DNA from: Erodium maritimum
Lineage: Eukaryota > Streptophyta > Magnoliopsida > Geraniales > Geraniaceae
Length of the DNA: 64,000 nt
Reading direction: 5' to 3'
NCBI GenBank assembly: GCA_963921825.1
Contig: OY997592.1
Span: 55,200,336-55,264,335 of the forward strand
Made by a program: the position numbers and the translations under genes. Below are positions 32,832 to 44,885 of the stretch, in pieces (the stretch's first letter is position 1; each line of letters opens with the position of its first letter). The notes below the pieces were generated by a model. It was not told the DNA's origin. It searched no databases and saw only the letters and a program-made list of their open reading frames with translations.

Positions 32832-34219
32832 ACGACTACCTAGATGGTTCCTGGATGATCAAAAAACGATTAATTTAGCCCCTTAACTTGTAAAAGTCCA
32901 TTAATGTAGTCCTTGACACATTTCATAGTCAGACAAAATTAGTTTGGTAACAAATCTCCGACGTTTGTTACCTCCAATTTCTAACTCAGTTGGCTTATGA
33001 TCCTAACTTGATACAAATGGACAGAGTTTCTTATTCTCATTTTCTGAAGAATACTAAAGGTTCCATTCACAATCCATATCCATATACGAAATATAACAGA
33101 AAATGAGGTCAATTTCAAACAAAAACACAACTGAAAATTTTCAAACCATAACTGAAAATTTTCTAACCAAATCGAACACAAACACAATCAACATGAGGTA
33201 AATTTTAAACAAAAACTATGTGAAAATGAGGAAATTATAGAACCAAATCAAATGGGGATGAGGAAATTTTAGAACCAAACAGTCACAATGCAAAAAATCT
33301 TGTACCCCAAGTATCCACCACCCAAACCTAAGAGCAAACCAGGCCCTTAGAAACAAAAAGGCTACAAAGAGTAATATTAGACCCCAATCATACTACCCCA
33401 ACCAAACAAATGAACAAGAACACATTACCAGACAAGTTCCAACCATAAGAAACCATTAAGAAGACCCAAAACAATACTATGTGGTTTATGGTATAATGAT
33501 ACTTTTGATGATTAATTGGATGAATTTTTTGGGAACCTCTATAATTGGGTTACTTGCATAATAGAATGGAGAAGTTAAATAAGTACTGGAAACTTACATT
33601 TGTAGCATGTAGTGAACCAACCAGCCAAAAAGAGAATAGAGGAATGAAATTTTCAGTGAACTACTCTTTGTAACTAATATAAGAAGACAACCATTAATTT
33701 TTGTATGCTATCCCTTGAACTCAAAATATGAGATGACATTGTAAAACCTCATTGAACTGAATTGCACCTTACAATTGAAGGAAGCATGCAAAATGACCAA
33801 CATGAAGACCAAGTTAGTGGTAATTCTAAAACACAAGGCCTCAATAAACATAAAACCACCGGTTTCAATACGAAACCTAGGGCTGGGCAAATATCCGTCC
33901 GTCACTAAAAACCGACTGTAACCGGCCGTCCCCATTATCGGAATCACCCGAACCGGTGTCACCGGCGCCGGTTACGGTTAAAAAAAATACCAATCCGACA
34001 ACATTTTGGGTGGATACTATTTTTTATCTTCCAAATCAGTAAAAAAATCGACCGACTTTAGGTGTGTATATAAAAAAGTTTATGTTTTGTTTTACTAATT
34101 TGATGGTTATATTATTACAAGAGGTTTAAATTAAATGTTGACACTAGTATTAGATTAACAGTGTAACAAAGGTAAAATGGAGGAGATTTATTTACTTTTA
34201 ATCATAAATTCGCCTATAA

Positions 34220-37133
34220 TGTCACGCCCCAAATTCAGTAGAACCGAACCCGGAACGCGAACGTTTAAGACAATAAAACATTTTCAAACCTTTTAAATAA
34301 ATCGCTTTAAAACCACCATTTAGTTAAACAAAATAATAATTTACAACTCAAAAGTGCGTCCCAACAAGCGGACAAAATACAAGGCGTACGCCGCTAGACT
34401 CAAAGAGGAAACCCGGACTCCCGCTCCTAGCTCTTCAAGCTTCGAGAGCTCACCTATTCCGTCCCGCGACCATTACCTGTAGGAAAAGCAGCTAGGGGTG
34501 AGCGTTCGCTCACCACCACGGATAACAGACTAACTACGGCATACTAGCAGACAATGCCGGTAACACCAACAACAAACCCAACACCGGGGACTACTATCCC
34601 CAACTCAAGTAACCCAACTGACACACAACTGTTACTTTCCTCAACCGACCCAACACTCGGACACATAATGTAGACCCGACACAACGATTACGACCTCCTC
34701 CAAAGACACGAAAGATAACCACGCAACACCCAAGACCACAAAGGATCGCACACCAAACAAGATCGCAAAGGATCGCACTCCAACTGCTCCGTCCCCACGC
34801 ACTTTTCCCAACACAACGGTTGGATCAGGCGGCCAACCTGTCGCACTTTTCCCAACACGACGGTTGGATCAGGCTGTCGACCTGTCGCACTTTTCCCGAC
34901 ACCCAATCAGATCAGGCTGTCGAGCTGTCGCACTTTTCCCAACACGACGGTTGGATCAGGCGGTCGACTTGTCGCACTTTTCCCGACACAAAGTCGGATC
35001 AGGCTGTCGACCTATCACACCCCAACCCTAAGTAACCACAATCACAATCACAAGTAAGGTTTAACAAACAACAACAACACCGGTTTGACACTCCACAGGG
35101 ACTCATGGCCACCCAAGACACCAACAGTAAAACACGGGTTCAACAACCCCACGGGCACTCATGGCCACCCAAGACACACCAGTAGTAAAGACACGGGCTC
35201 AACAACCCCACGGGTACTCATGACCACCCAAGACACCAATAGTAAAACACGGGTTCAACAACCCCACGGGCACTCATGGCCACCCAAGACACACCAGCAG
35301 TAAAGACACAGGCTCAACAACCCCAAGGCACTCATGGCCCCCAAGACACCAACAGTAAAACACGGGTTCAACAACCCCACGGGCACTCATGGCCACCCAA
35401 GACACAAATTAAACAATCAACCTCCGGGCATAATCAAATGCCTCCAGTAATTCCAATATCGATAAGTTCACTGCTCCTACGACACTACTAAGTGTCACAT
35501 GCATTTCTATTGTTCGATATGTTCCCGTACCATACGACACCACCCGGTGCCGCCTGCCTTTCTATTGTTCGATAAACTTACTTAACCCATGACACCCAAG
35601 TGTCACATGCAATTCTACTGTTAACTTTCCCTAGTCAGGGCCGAGATCCGGCTACTTTTCCCTACCTCGTATGCTTTTCCAAAAGCTCACAACCAAGCTC
35701 CGGCGTGATCACGATCACTCGCCTAGCTTTCCCTTTCCTCTATCGGTGGCACGATCTAATAAGAACACAATTTCAAATACTTTTAAGTTTGCAGGCATAA
35801 ACTGAATTTTAAAGTACTTGACGCCCAAATGTAACACCGACAATGTAGCTCACTCCCAAACTTCCCAATTACTCGACACTGTCGATAATGGACCCGGAAA
35901 GGCTCGTTTCGCCCAACCCGGCGAATCTGCCCGGGATTGGAAAACATCCTTCCGGGGCTCCGAAAATTCCCGTTTTCATTTCTATGGTCTTAGAATAATT
36001 CAGGGGTTCCTATGCAATCGACGGAATCAATTTCCGACTTCCGAGTAGTTTAATTCGCGTTTAAAGTTTCTAAACCCGTCAATTACAACTTTCACAATTT
36101 AAATCCAAATTTCGATCCGGTGTGGATTAATGACTTGGGGATCGTCCTAAACCACCCGAACACGAAAACCCGATACCTAAGCATGTGGGCCCCACCCGGC
36201 CATCCTTGGCTGTGGGTGGCTAGGGCCGGTTTGCCATGGTGGTGGCCGGTCCTAGCTCCGTCCAGCCACCCCATGGTCCGGCCAGCCACCATACACGGTG
36301 GCCGGAGCTCCCCCGAGCCTTCGGTCACCGGAAAACGTCCAACTTCGCTCCAAAACGTCTCCAACGAACCTCACACCTCAACTCCTCCATAAACTACTAG
36401 TTTTAACCCAAACCCTAAACTTTAAACTTAACAAAACGAAAATCGGATATTTGCTCACCGTAGGGAATGACGGTGTGAGCTCGATTCTTTTATCGTTGAG
36501 ACGATCCACCGGTTTGATTGTCGGGAAAGGTAGCAAAACCCTAGCACCCCTTCTCTTTTTCTCCCTTTTTCTCCTTCTCCTTTTCCCTCTAAAACTCTCT
36601 TCTTTTTCTATTTTTTTCTCTTTCCTTCAAGCATGGCCGAACCCCCCCTTTAGGGTCTTCTCTTGTTTTGTCCCAAAAACCTAACACCACCACTTGTTTG
36701 ACAAGTGGCAAGTGTGTCCCACACCTTTTGAAAATATCTTCTAGATATTTTTCAGTCAGATTCGCGAAATTCGGCTGTTTCAGACCCCGAACGGGCACTT
36801 TTTCCAAGAAATTACGAAACTTCACGGGCTACGAGGGAACGGCTCAACTAAGACCGTTGTGAGGACGGCTAAGCTTTTTGGATCCGAAACGGACCTCGAA
36901 CGGACCAAAACGTCACTCGGTTGACTTTTCCAGCAAAAAGTCAACCTTTCCCAAATTGGTCAGAAAGTTGCCCAGAGTCCCCCAGAACTCACTTTGGTCG
37001 ATATCAGGGTCAACTCGAGTCCGATATGACCCTCAGGGTCAAAATTTGGGTTTATTTAGGTGTCTGTCCAAAAATTTTAATTTTTCCTGTTTTTCGCCGA
37101 TTTGACTGGCGTTGACCGAGAGTCGTTCTTACA
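34220..37133 (-). mobile_element. Solo LTR 4 of the long-LTR Gypsy family
   Basis: Starts TGTCACGCCCC and ends GTTCTTACA. The TATAA duplication is perfect (34215-34219 and 37134-37138). Closely related to solo LTR 5 (38893-41814): both start CCCCAAATTCAGTAGAACC and carry a 44-bp array of the same sequence, so they form a subfamily. It lies within the hAT-like element. Confidence 0.93.
34797..35016. repeat. 44-bp minisatellite in solo LTR 4
   Basis: About five copies of a 44-bp unit, CGCACTTTTCCCAACACGAC plus a GGTTGGATCAGGC-GTCGACCTGT tail. Confidence 0.85.
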
Positions 37134-37689
37134 TATAAACAATCATGTAGTAAGTTGGTTGTTTAAGTTAAAATAAATTACATGTTTACTCTAGTATTAC
37201 TGAATTTATTTGATTTTAAAGTTTAAAAGTTTATTCGATTGTTATGAACTTGAATTTAAGTAATTGTACTTGAATAAGCATACACTTTAATTTATTATTT
37301 GTGACATGTATTTAATGTGAAGGTTTTTGTTTTTTGAGACTATTAAAGACTTTTTAAAAATGTTTTTCTTGACGTAATAGCTTAATAGCAAATAACTAGT
37401 AATAATTGATTGTGTTTTTGTTGTAAATTAGTTTTATTGTTCTATTTGTTTTAGAAATTGATGTTTTTTGGGGCTTTAATTGAAGGCCCAAAAGAAAGCC
37501 CAATGGACCGGTTAAAACCCATAACCGACCTGGTCCGTGACGGTCGGTTTTTAAGTTTTCTGTTGGAACCCGGTACGGTGACGGTTATGGATTTCAAGTA
37601 ACCGGTCCTCCCGATTTGGGTTACGGATAATGAAAATATTGGCGGGACCCGGCCGATGCCCACCCCTACTTCCACTACAATCGCTTGCA

Positions 37690-38310
37690 TCCACTCGGCT
37701 CAACCTCCTATTCTGCAAAGTAACAAAATAGATCATCCACCGATAACCGCCTCAGCAATCTTATCCCTAGAAGGGTCCAACAACCCACGCTTATGTTTAA
37801 GATCCATGTCAGGGATGAACATATCGTACACTAAAAACACATCGCCTCCCGAATTCAGATTGTACTCTAACACTCTAATCTCAAACACATACTTCTACCC
37901 AACCAATTGTAGAATCTCCTTAAGAAATTCATTAGAACCTAATTCGAGACAGTGAAATATTTTCGATGTTGAGGAGTCCACCATGCGTTCAATACACTAG
38001 TTCATAGCTACGCACAAGAGTTTGTCGATCCCGTCATCCACATAAAACAAAAGCTTGTACCTACAGAAGGATAACCGAAAGAAATATTAATGAATAGAAA
38101 ACATGGAAAGCCATGGTATTGTTAATGTTACTTTCACACGTCAAGCAAGGTGGAACAACTTACAAAATATGATGAACATCAAAAGTTTTGTCGCAGTTTC
38201 CACAAGTATATGACCCATTAGTACCACAATCTTCTTATTGCATGCACGACAGCTAGTATAGAACCATCCGTGTTTGGTACAAATGGACGAAATGGTACCA
38301 ATAAACGTTA
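37690..38310 (-). pseudogene. RPA70-like C-terminal fragment (RPA1 DNA-binding domain C), minus strand
   Basis: Minus strand from about 38310: GWFYTSCRACNKK-like sequence (two Cys of a zinc ribbon), a CGNC pair, then KTFDVHH. A GT-AG intron at 38163-38061 follows (donor GTAAGT, acceptor TGTAG) and the reading resumes in phase with YKLLFYVDDGIDKL. This is the zinc-ribbon OB-fold signature of the RPA large subunit C-terminus. It continues to KEILQLVG and KYVFEIRVLEYN. Frame changes and stops between about 38000 and 37700 indicate decay. RPA1-like copies are common in plants and are also carried by Helitrons; which origin applies here cannot be told. The sequence upstream (38310-38890) is only weakly open on the same strand. 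Confidence 0.7.
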
Positions 38311-38892
38311 TCTTGTATCTCTACTACAACAACATAACAGTTATACATGGGAAAAAAATTGCATTGAACATCTTAGTTGTAATACTACAATACAACAATT
38401 GTACCACTTTCTCTTGCATCCATTCAGCACAAAGGATCTAAGCAACGGTCATTCGTTATGAAACATAACAACTTCAATGTATTCAATTAAGCTGATTGGG
38501 TTGACATTCAAAGTGATTGTTGGAAGTTTGTCATTGTATCGCGCAGTCAAAGTTCATGCATGCTTGTGGTCCAGGTTAACATAGATCTTAATAGCTCCAG
38601 TTGTCAAAAATTTGAGCACATCTAGCATGGTCAATCAAGTAACAAACTCATAACATTAGTCAATCATAAGTTTAAACTACCAACCTCAGTACATCATGAA
38701 CACCAAGTACCAACCTAGGAAAAAGGACAACAAGTACACACCTTTATATCATTTCACTTTAATTGAACAAAACACAAATACCATCGGACCAGTTGCGGCC
38801 CTCAAATACACACCTTGATATTATTTCCCTTTAGCCTATATTGGTGAAATCCCCAATAGTCAACACAAAAAATGGGTACAAAGTTGTGAGGA

Positions 38893-41814
38893 TGTCACGC
38901 CCCAAATTCAGTAGAACCGAACCCGGAACGCGAACGTTTAAGACAATAAAACATTTTCAAACCTTTTAAATAAATCGCTTTAAAACCACCATTTAGTTAA
39001 TCAAAATAATAATTTACAACTCAAAAGTATGTCCCAACAAGCGGACAAAATACAAGGCGTACGTCGCTAGACTCAAAAGGAAACCCGGACTCCCGCTCCT
39101 AGCTCTTCAAGCTTCGAGAGCTCACCTAGTCCGTCCCGCGACCAGTACCTGTAGGAAAAGAAGCTAGGGGTAAGCGTTCGCTCACCACCACGGATAACAG
39201 ACTGACTACGACATACTAGCAGACAATGCCGGTAACACTGACAACAAATTCAACACCGGGGATTACTATCCCCCAACTCCAGTAACCCGACTGACACACA
39301 ACTGTTACTTTCCCCAACCGACTCAACACTCGGAACGTAATTTAGACCTGACACAACGATTACGACTTCCTCCAACGACACGAAAGATAACCACGCAACA
39401 CTCAAGACCACAAAGGATCGCACACCAAACAAGATCGCAAAGAATCGCACTCCAGCTGCTCAGTCCCCACGCACTTTTCCCAACACGACGGTTGGATCAG
39501 GCGGCCGACCGCTCGCACTTTTCCTAACACGACGGTTGGATCAAGCGGTCGACCTGTCGCACTTTTCCTGACACCCAATCGGATCAGGCTGTCGACCTGT
39601 CGCACTTTTCCCAACACGACGGTTGGATCAGGCGGTCGACCTATCGCACTTTTCCCGACACGTAGTCGGATCAGGCTGTCGACCTGTCACACCCCAACCC
39701 CAGGTAACCACAATCACAATCAAAATCAAAATCAACAACAACAACAACACCGGTTTACCACTCCACATGCACTCATGGACACCCACGACACCAACAGTAA
39801 AACACGGGCTCAACGACCCCACGGGCACTCATGGCCACCCAAGACACACCAACAGTAAAACACGGGCTCAACGACCCCACGGGCACTCATGGCCACCCAA
39901 GACACACCAACAGTAAAATACGGGTTTAACAACCTCACGGGCACTCATGGCCACCCAAGACACACCAACAGTAAAATACGGGTTTAACAACTCCACGGGC
40001 ACTCAAGGCCACCCAAGACACACCAACAGTAAAAAATAAGGGTTTAACAACCCCACGGGCACTCACGGCCACCCAAGACACAAACTAAACAATCAACCTC
40101 CGGGCATAATCAGATGCCTCAAGTATTTCTAATATCAATAAGTTCACTGCTCCTACGACACTACTAAGTGTCACGTGAATTTCTATTGTTCGATACGTTC
40201 CCGTATCATACGACACCACCCGGTGTCACCTGCCTTTCTATTGTTCGACAAACTTATTTAACCTACGACACCCAAGTGTCACATGCATTTCTACTGTTAA
40301 CTTTCCCTAGTCAAGGCCGAGATCCGGCTACTTTTCCCTACCTCATATGCTTTCCCCAAAAGCTCACAATCAAGCTCCGGCGTGATCTCGATCACTCGCC
40401 TAGCTTTCCCTTTCCTCTGTCGGTGGCACGATCTAATAAGAACACAATTTAAAACACTTTTAAGTTCGCAGGCATAAACTGAATTTTAATATACTTGACG
40501 CCCAAATACAATCCCGACAATGTCGATCACTCCCAAACTTCCAAATTACTCGACATTGTCGATAATGGGCCCGGAAAGGCCCGTTTCGCTCGACCCGGTG
40601 AATCTGCCCGGGATTGGAAAACGTCCTTCTGGGGCTCCGAAAATTCCCGTTTTTGTTTCTACGGTCTTAGAATAATTCAAGGGTTCCTATGCACTCGACA
40701 TAATCAATTTCCGACTTCTGAGTAATTTAATTCGCATTTAAAGTTTCTAAACCCGTCAATTACAACTTTTACAATTTAAATCCAACTTTCGATCCGGGTG
40801 TGGATTAACGACTTGGGGATCGTCCTAAACCACCCAAACACGAAAAACCGATACTCGAACATGTGGGCCCCACCCGGCCATCCTTGGCCGTGGGTGGCTA
40901 GGGCCGGTTTTGGGCCGGTCCACCATGGTGGTGGCCGGTCCTAGCTCTGGCCAGCCACCCTACACGTTCGGCCAGCCACCATACACGGTGGCCGGAGCTC
41001 CCCCGAGCCTCCGGTCACCGGAAAACGATCAATCTTCGCTCCAAAACGTCTCCAACGAACCCCACACCTCAACTCAACCATAAACTACTAGTTTTAACCC
41101 AAACCTAACATTTAAACTTAACAAAACGAAAATCGGATAGTTGCTCACCGTAGAGAATGTCGATGGGAGTTCGATTCCTTGATCGTTGAGACGATCCACC
41201 GATCGTATCGACGGGAAAATAGCAAACCCTAAACACTCCCTTCTCTTTTCTCTCCTTCTTCTCTCTTCCTTCTATCTTCTTTCTCTCTCCAAAAACCCTT
41301 TTTTTTACAACTATGGCCAAACCCCCTACACCTCTCATCGTTGTCTCTTTTCAAAAATCACATAACACCACCACATAATTGACATGTGGCAAGTGGGTCC
41401 CACACCTTTTGGAATATATCTTCTAGATATTTTTCAGTCAGATTCACGAAATTCGACTATCTCGGGCCCCGAACGGGCACTTTTTCCAAGAAATTACGAA
41501 ACTTCACGGGCTACAAGGAAACGGCTCAACTAAGACCGTTGCGACGACGGCTAAGCTTTTTGGATCCAAAACGGACCTCGAATGGACCAAACCGTCGCTC
41601 AATTGACTTTTCCAGCAAAAAGTCAACATTTCCCAAATTGGTCAGAAAGTTGCCCTGAGTCCCCCGGAACTCACTTTGGTCGATATCGGGGTCAACTTAA
41701 GTCCGGTATGACCCTCGGGGTCAAATTTAGGTTCATTTAAGTGTCTGTCCAAATTTTTTAAATTTTCCTGTTTTTCGCCGATTTGACTGGCGTTGACCGG
41801 GGGTGGTTCTTACA
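38893..41814 (-). mobile_element. Solo LTR 5 of the long-LTR Gypsy family
   Basis: Starts TGTCACGCCCC, ends GGTTCTTACA, with perfect GAGGA duplications (38888-38892 and 41815-41819). Same subfamily as solo LTR 4. The near-palindrome (about 39174-39191) has one arm mismatch, GGTAAGCG. The 44-bp array lies at 39472-39690 and the 58-bp array at about 39770-40090. Confidence 0.93.
39472..39690. repeat. 44-bp minisatellite in solo LTR 5
   Basis: About five copies of the same 44-bp unit as at 34797-35016, with scattered substitutions between copies. Confidence 0.85.
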
Positions 41815-42784
41815 GAGGATCTTTTGAAGATAGAGTATCGAGTCTTCTTATTCAAAACATTATGCCAAATAAAAATAAGATTATCTTGTTCGTTTGAAAG
41901 CATCGCTTTAAGCTGTCAAGTATCTTCTTATAGGTGAGTTGCCCTTTAGGACAAATAATGAAGGGGAAGATTCTGTTTATAAAGATAATTCTCTTGAGCA
42001 TACTTTTTTTGGGAGAGAAATAGCGAAAGAATAGCTACTGAAATAAAAAATTGTAAAGGAAATTGTAAGATGACTGCTCACGGTATTCAAAAAGATTTTG
42101 TAAATGCACTCGTCGTTAAAACTGTTAAGAAGATTGTTGGAAATGATATTTTTTATGTACTTGTGGGTGAATCAATGATTGCATTGGTAAGGAACAAATG
42201 GTTGTTGTTGTGCGCTTTGTTGATAATAGAGAGTTTGTCGTAGAAAGATTTATTGGTACTGTGCATGTTAGGGATACAAGTGCAATATCGCTTGTATGAT
42301 CTCTTGAAACTTTGTGATCCAAATTTGGGTTGTGTATATCCCAAATTCGAGGTCAAAGTTATGATGAAAAAAGTAATATACGAGGTCAATTTGGAGGTTT
42401 GAAAACTTTGATTAAAAAGGAAAATTCGCAAGCCTATTCTGTGCATTGTTCTGCTCACCAGCTTAAATTATCCCTTGTTTCGATGACGAGAAATCATGAA
42501 GATGTGGATTGGTTCTTTGTTGAGGTATTTCGTATTGTCAATTTCTTACAATCATCTAACAAACGACAAGATTTGCTTCAACAAAAACAAGTTGCTCATT
42601 TTCCAAATATAATTGTACAAGATTTGGTGGAAACCGATAAAGGGTTCAATCAAGATTTGTCTATTGCTAGTGTGAGTGATACACGTTAAAGATCTTACTT
42701 TCGGACTCTTTATAAGTTGATTGATTTGCTCACTCCTATTATTGGAAAGATTGAAGAGTTGAAAAGTGATTGTCACTCAAAGGG

Positions 42785-44885
42785 AGAAATAATTTTTTTA
42801 TATATATAAGCTCAAAAAAAATTATTAAGAAAAGGGACACTTTATAAGCAGAAAAAGCCCTAAAAAGCCAAAGACCAGTTCAACGATTACGGGGGAGCTT
42901 CAATACGGAGAACTAAAAGACCCAAGCCTTTTCCTAAAACAACCAGATGCGCAGGAGCCTACTAGCTTGCTTTTTTCTTGGAAGCCAAAGCGCAGATTTC
43001 AGTCCACGCGTCGGTCCCAAGAGATGTTGTTGTAGTGCCAAAATGAACCTTAGACCTGGTAAAGTGTAAACGAGTGAGGCTGTACAAAGAAACTAACTGT
43101 TTTTCAAAGGATGATCCTTACGACTAGGCTTAAGGAGAGCGACCTTCAAAGGACGGTCCTGTTGGACCGGCGATTGAACGACCATTCCAGAAGCTGAACC
43201 AGGATCTCCCAACTCCTCGTGACCCATTAAAGTTAGGCTCGGATCTACATGGGTCAGGACGACATGGGTCAGCTTTGTGTGGGTCGGGTCCACACGGGTT
43301 GCTTGACCCATGAGAAACCCATCCAACTTCTGTACACTAGCTTCATCCACACGATCCAATGCTAGAATATCTCCACTCTCCACACAACTTGGATCTAAAA
43401 TCTCTACAGTATCACCACCACAATCCATGAGGATATCACGAAAAACAATCAAATCCGAAATGAATTCAAAATTCAAATTTGGTTATTCGGCCAAAGACCT
43501 CCTTTGATCTCTAGAGGAAAGCTCATCAGTCACTTTATCGGAGGCCAACGCCATCAACGAAAAAGACACGATATCCGTCTTCTCACCATCAATCTTCGTA
43601 CCTATGCGATGCTCAAAATTTCTCTGTTCAGCAACTAACTCAGGCTCACTCGGATGTGCCATTGATGGAAGAGCAACCACTGCTTCTTCATTGGAGGAAA
43701 TCATAGTTGATGAATCATGACCCAACAACTGATTATTGGCCTCACTCTATTTACCCAACAACTGATTTTGAAGTCGGCGTCTGAATTGGTCTTCTGACTT
43801 CTGGCGAAAGCGACGAACATGTGATAGCCGTTCACCTTCAACCCATTCAAACATTCAATCACTTAAATCGTCGCCTCCTTTGACTGAAAACGCACAAAAC
43901 CATATAGTTGTGCTTTACGATTCGGACGGCTAAGCGTAGTCGCTAAAAACACTTTTCCAAAAGGGCCAAAAGTATATCGGAGCCACTCATTCGAGGTGTG
44001 ATACAGAAGGTTACAAACAAACAATTCATTCTCTATGATTGGTCTTTGTATCTTGGGCAAACTTGGCTTGATCGGCGGTACTTTCGCCCCAGACTTCTCC
44101 ACCTTAATATCAACCTGTGATCCTTCCTTCTCAGTGATAAAACGTTTACGTCTAGGTGGATGAGAGACCACAATCCCATGATCGACAATCCTGTCTAGAG
44201 AAGTCAAATTCACAGCACCCTTTAACCCTAACGTTGCATCGACCTGTCTTTCCACTTTCTCCAGCTAAGTAGGACGCCTATGTTTCTGTCTGGAGCGGCG
44301 AGAAACTCCACCGGCCAAGACGTCCTTCCCCAAGTGTATCCTTCCCTCCACAATAGAGACCTTCTCATACTTATCGAATGAACGTGTTATGATTTTGCAA
44401 TATGCATCGTAACTTTAGATCAATTCAACATAAAAGGGTGAGAAGGGTACATGCATATTGGCTTTTTGTGCAGCCTTCGAAGATTCGGATTTGCGAACCA
44501 TTTCTAAATTTGCAATCTCCGATAACATAGGAAGAGCCCGATGGCTGGAATTAGGGCCGGTAATCCGAACACCTCAAAAATCGAGGACACCACATCACAA
44601 CAACAACAACGTCTGAAACATAACAAATCTCCTTGAAAATCTCTAATGACAAAGGATTAGAGCCGAAAACTAGAACAAAACGACAACACCACGACCTATG
44701 ACCAACCAGAAATTCGCCACGATCCGACAACATTTGCTGGCTCCCGATAATCCCAAGCCCGACAACAACAACTTACATATCGGAGATTACAAGACGGCAC
44801 AAGGACGGTGAGGCAACCACAAGATTGATCGCAAGAGACCTAATCCCAAGCGCGTGAGGCATGTTCTAGGGTGACCTCGTAAAGA
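42785..44885 (-). mobile_element. LINE with ORF1 but no ORF2, inserted in the hAT pseudogene
   Basis: The left edge is T-rich (poly(A) on the minus strand). On the minus strand, a GC-richer leader begins near 44885, ORF1 starts at 44501, and the element passes from ORF1 straight to a 3' tail, with no endonuclease or reverse transcriptase. The hAT reading resumes beyond it, so it is an insertion. I do not see a clean target duplication; the edges are AT-rich and approximate. Confidence 0.7.
43093..44501 (-). pseudogene. LINE ORF1-like protein with RRM, broken
   Basis: Starts at 44501 (MVRKSESSKAAQ) with early stops. The best part, 44255-43863, contains an RRM-type fold: ELFVCNLLY as RNP2-like, and LYGFVRFQSKE as RNP1-like. 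Further open stretches follow at 43728-43483 and 43476-43093 (acidic). It resembles the ORF1 at 61246-62832 in layout (basic leader, RRM, then acidic tail). Such proteins bind element RNA; this copy is defective. Confidence 0.65.

Larger units (their letters stand above)
33878..37668. mobile_element. hAT-like short element split by a solo LTR
   Basis: The left end reads TAGGGCTGGGCAAATATCCG and the right end, reverse complemented, TAGGGGTGGGCATCGGCCG, both in the style of plant hAT terminal repeats. CCGGTTAC-type subterminal motifs sit near both ends. Without the solo LTR (34220-37133) the element is about 0.87 kb and has no coding. A clean 8-bp target duplication is not visible, so it is old or the ends are slightly misplaced. 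Confidence 0.6.

Noticed and set aside
34220-37133. Separate short retrotransposon such as a LARD
   Set aside because: It aligns end to end with the LTR of the full Gypsy element and has no PBS, PPT or paired terminal repeats of its own.
37690-38310. Functional RPA1 gene
   Set aside because: Only the C-terminal domain is recognisable, with stops and shifts, and no upstream OB folds are found before the solo LTR.
42785-44885. Exact LINE target duplication (AGAAATAATT versus AGAATTTAATT)
   Set aside because: The match is too weak in AT-rich sequence to claim; the boundaries are left approximate.
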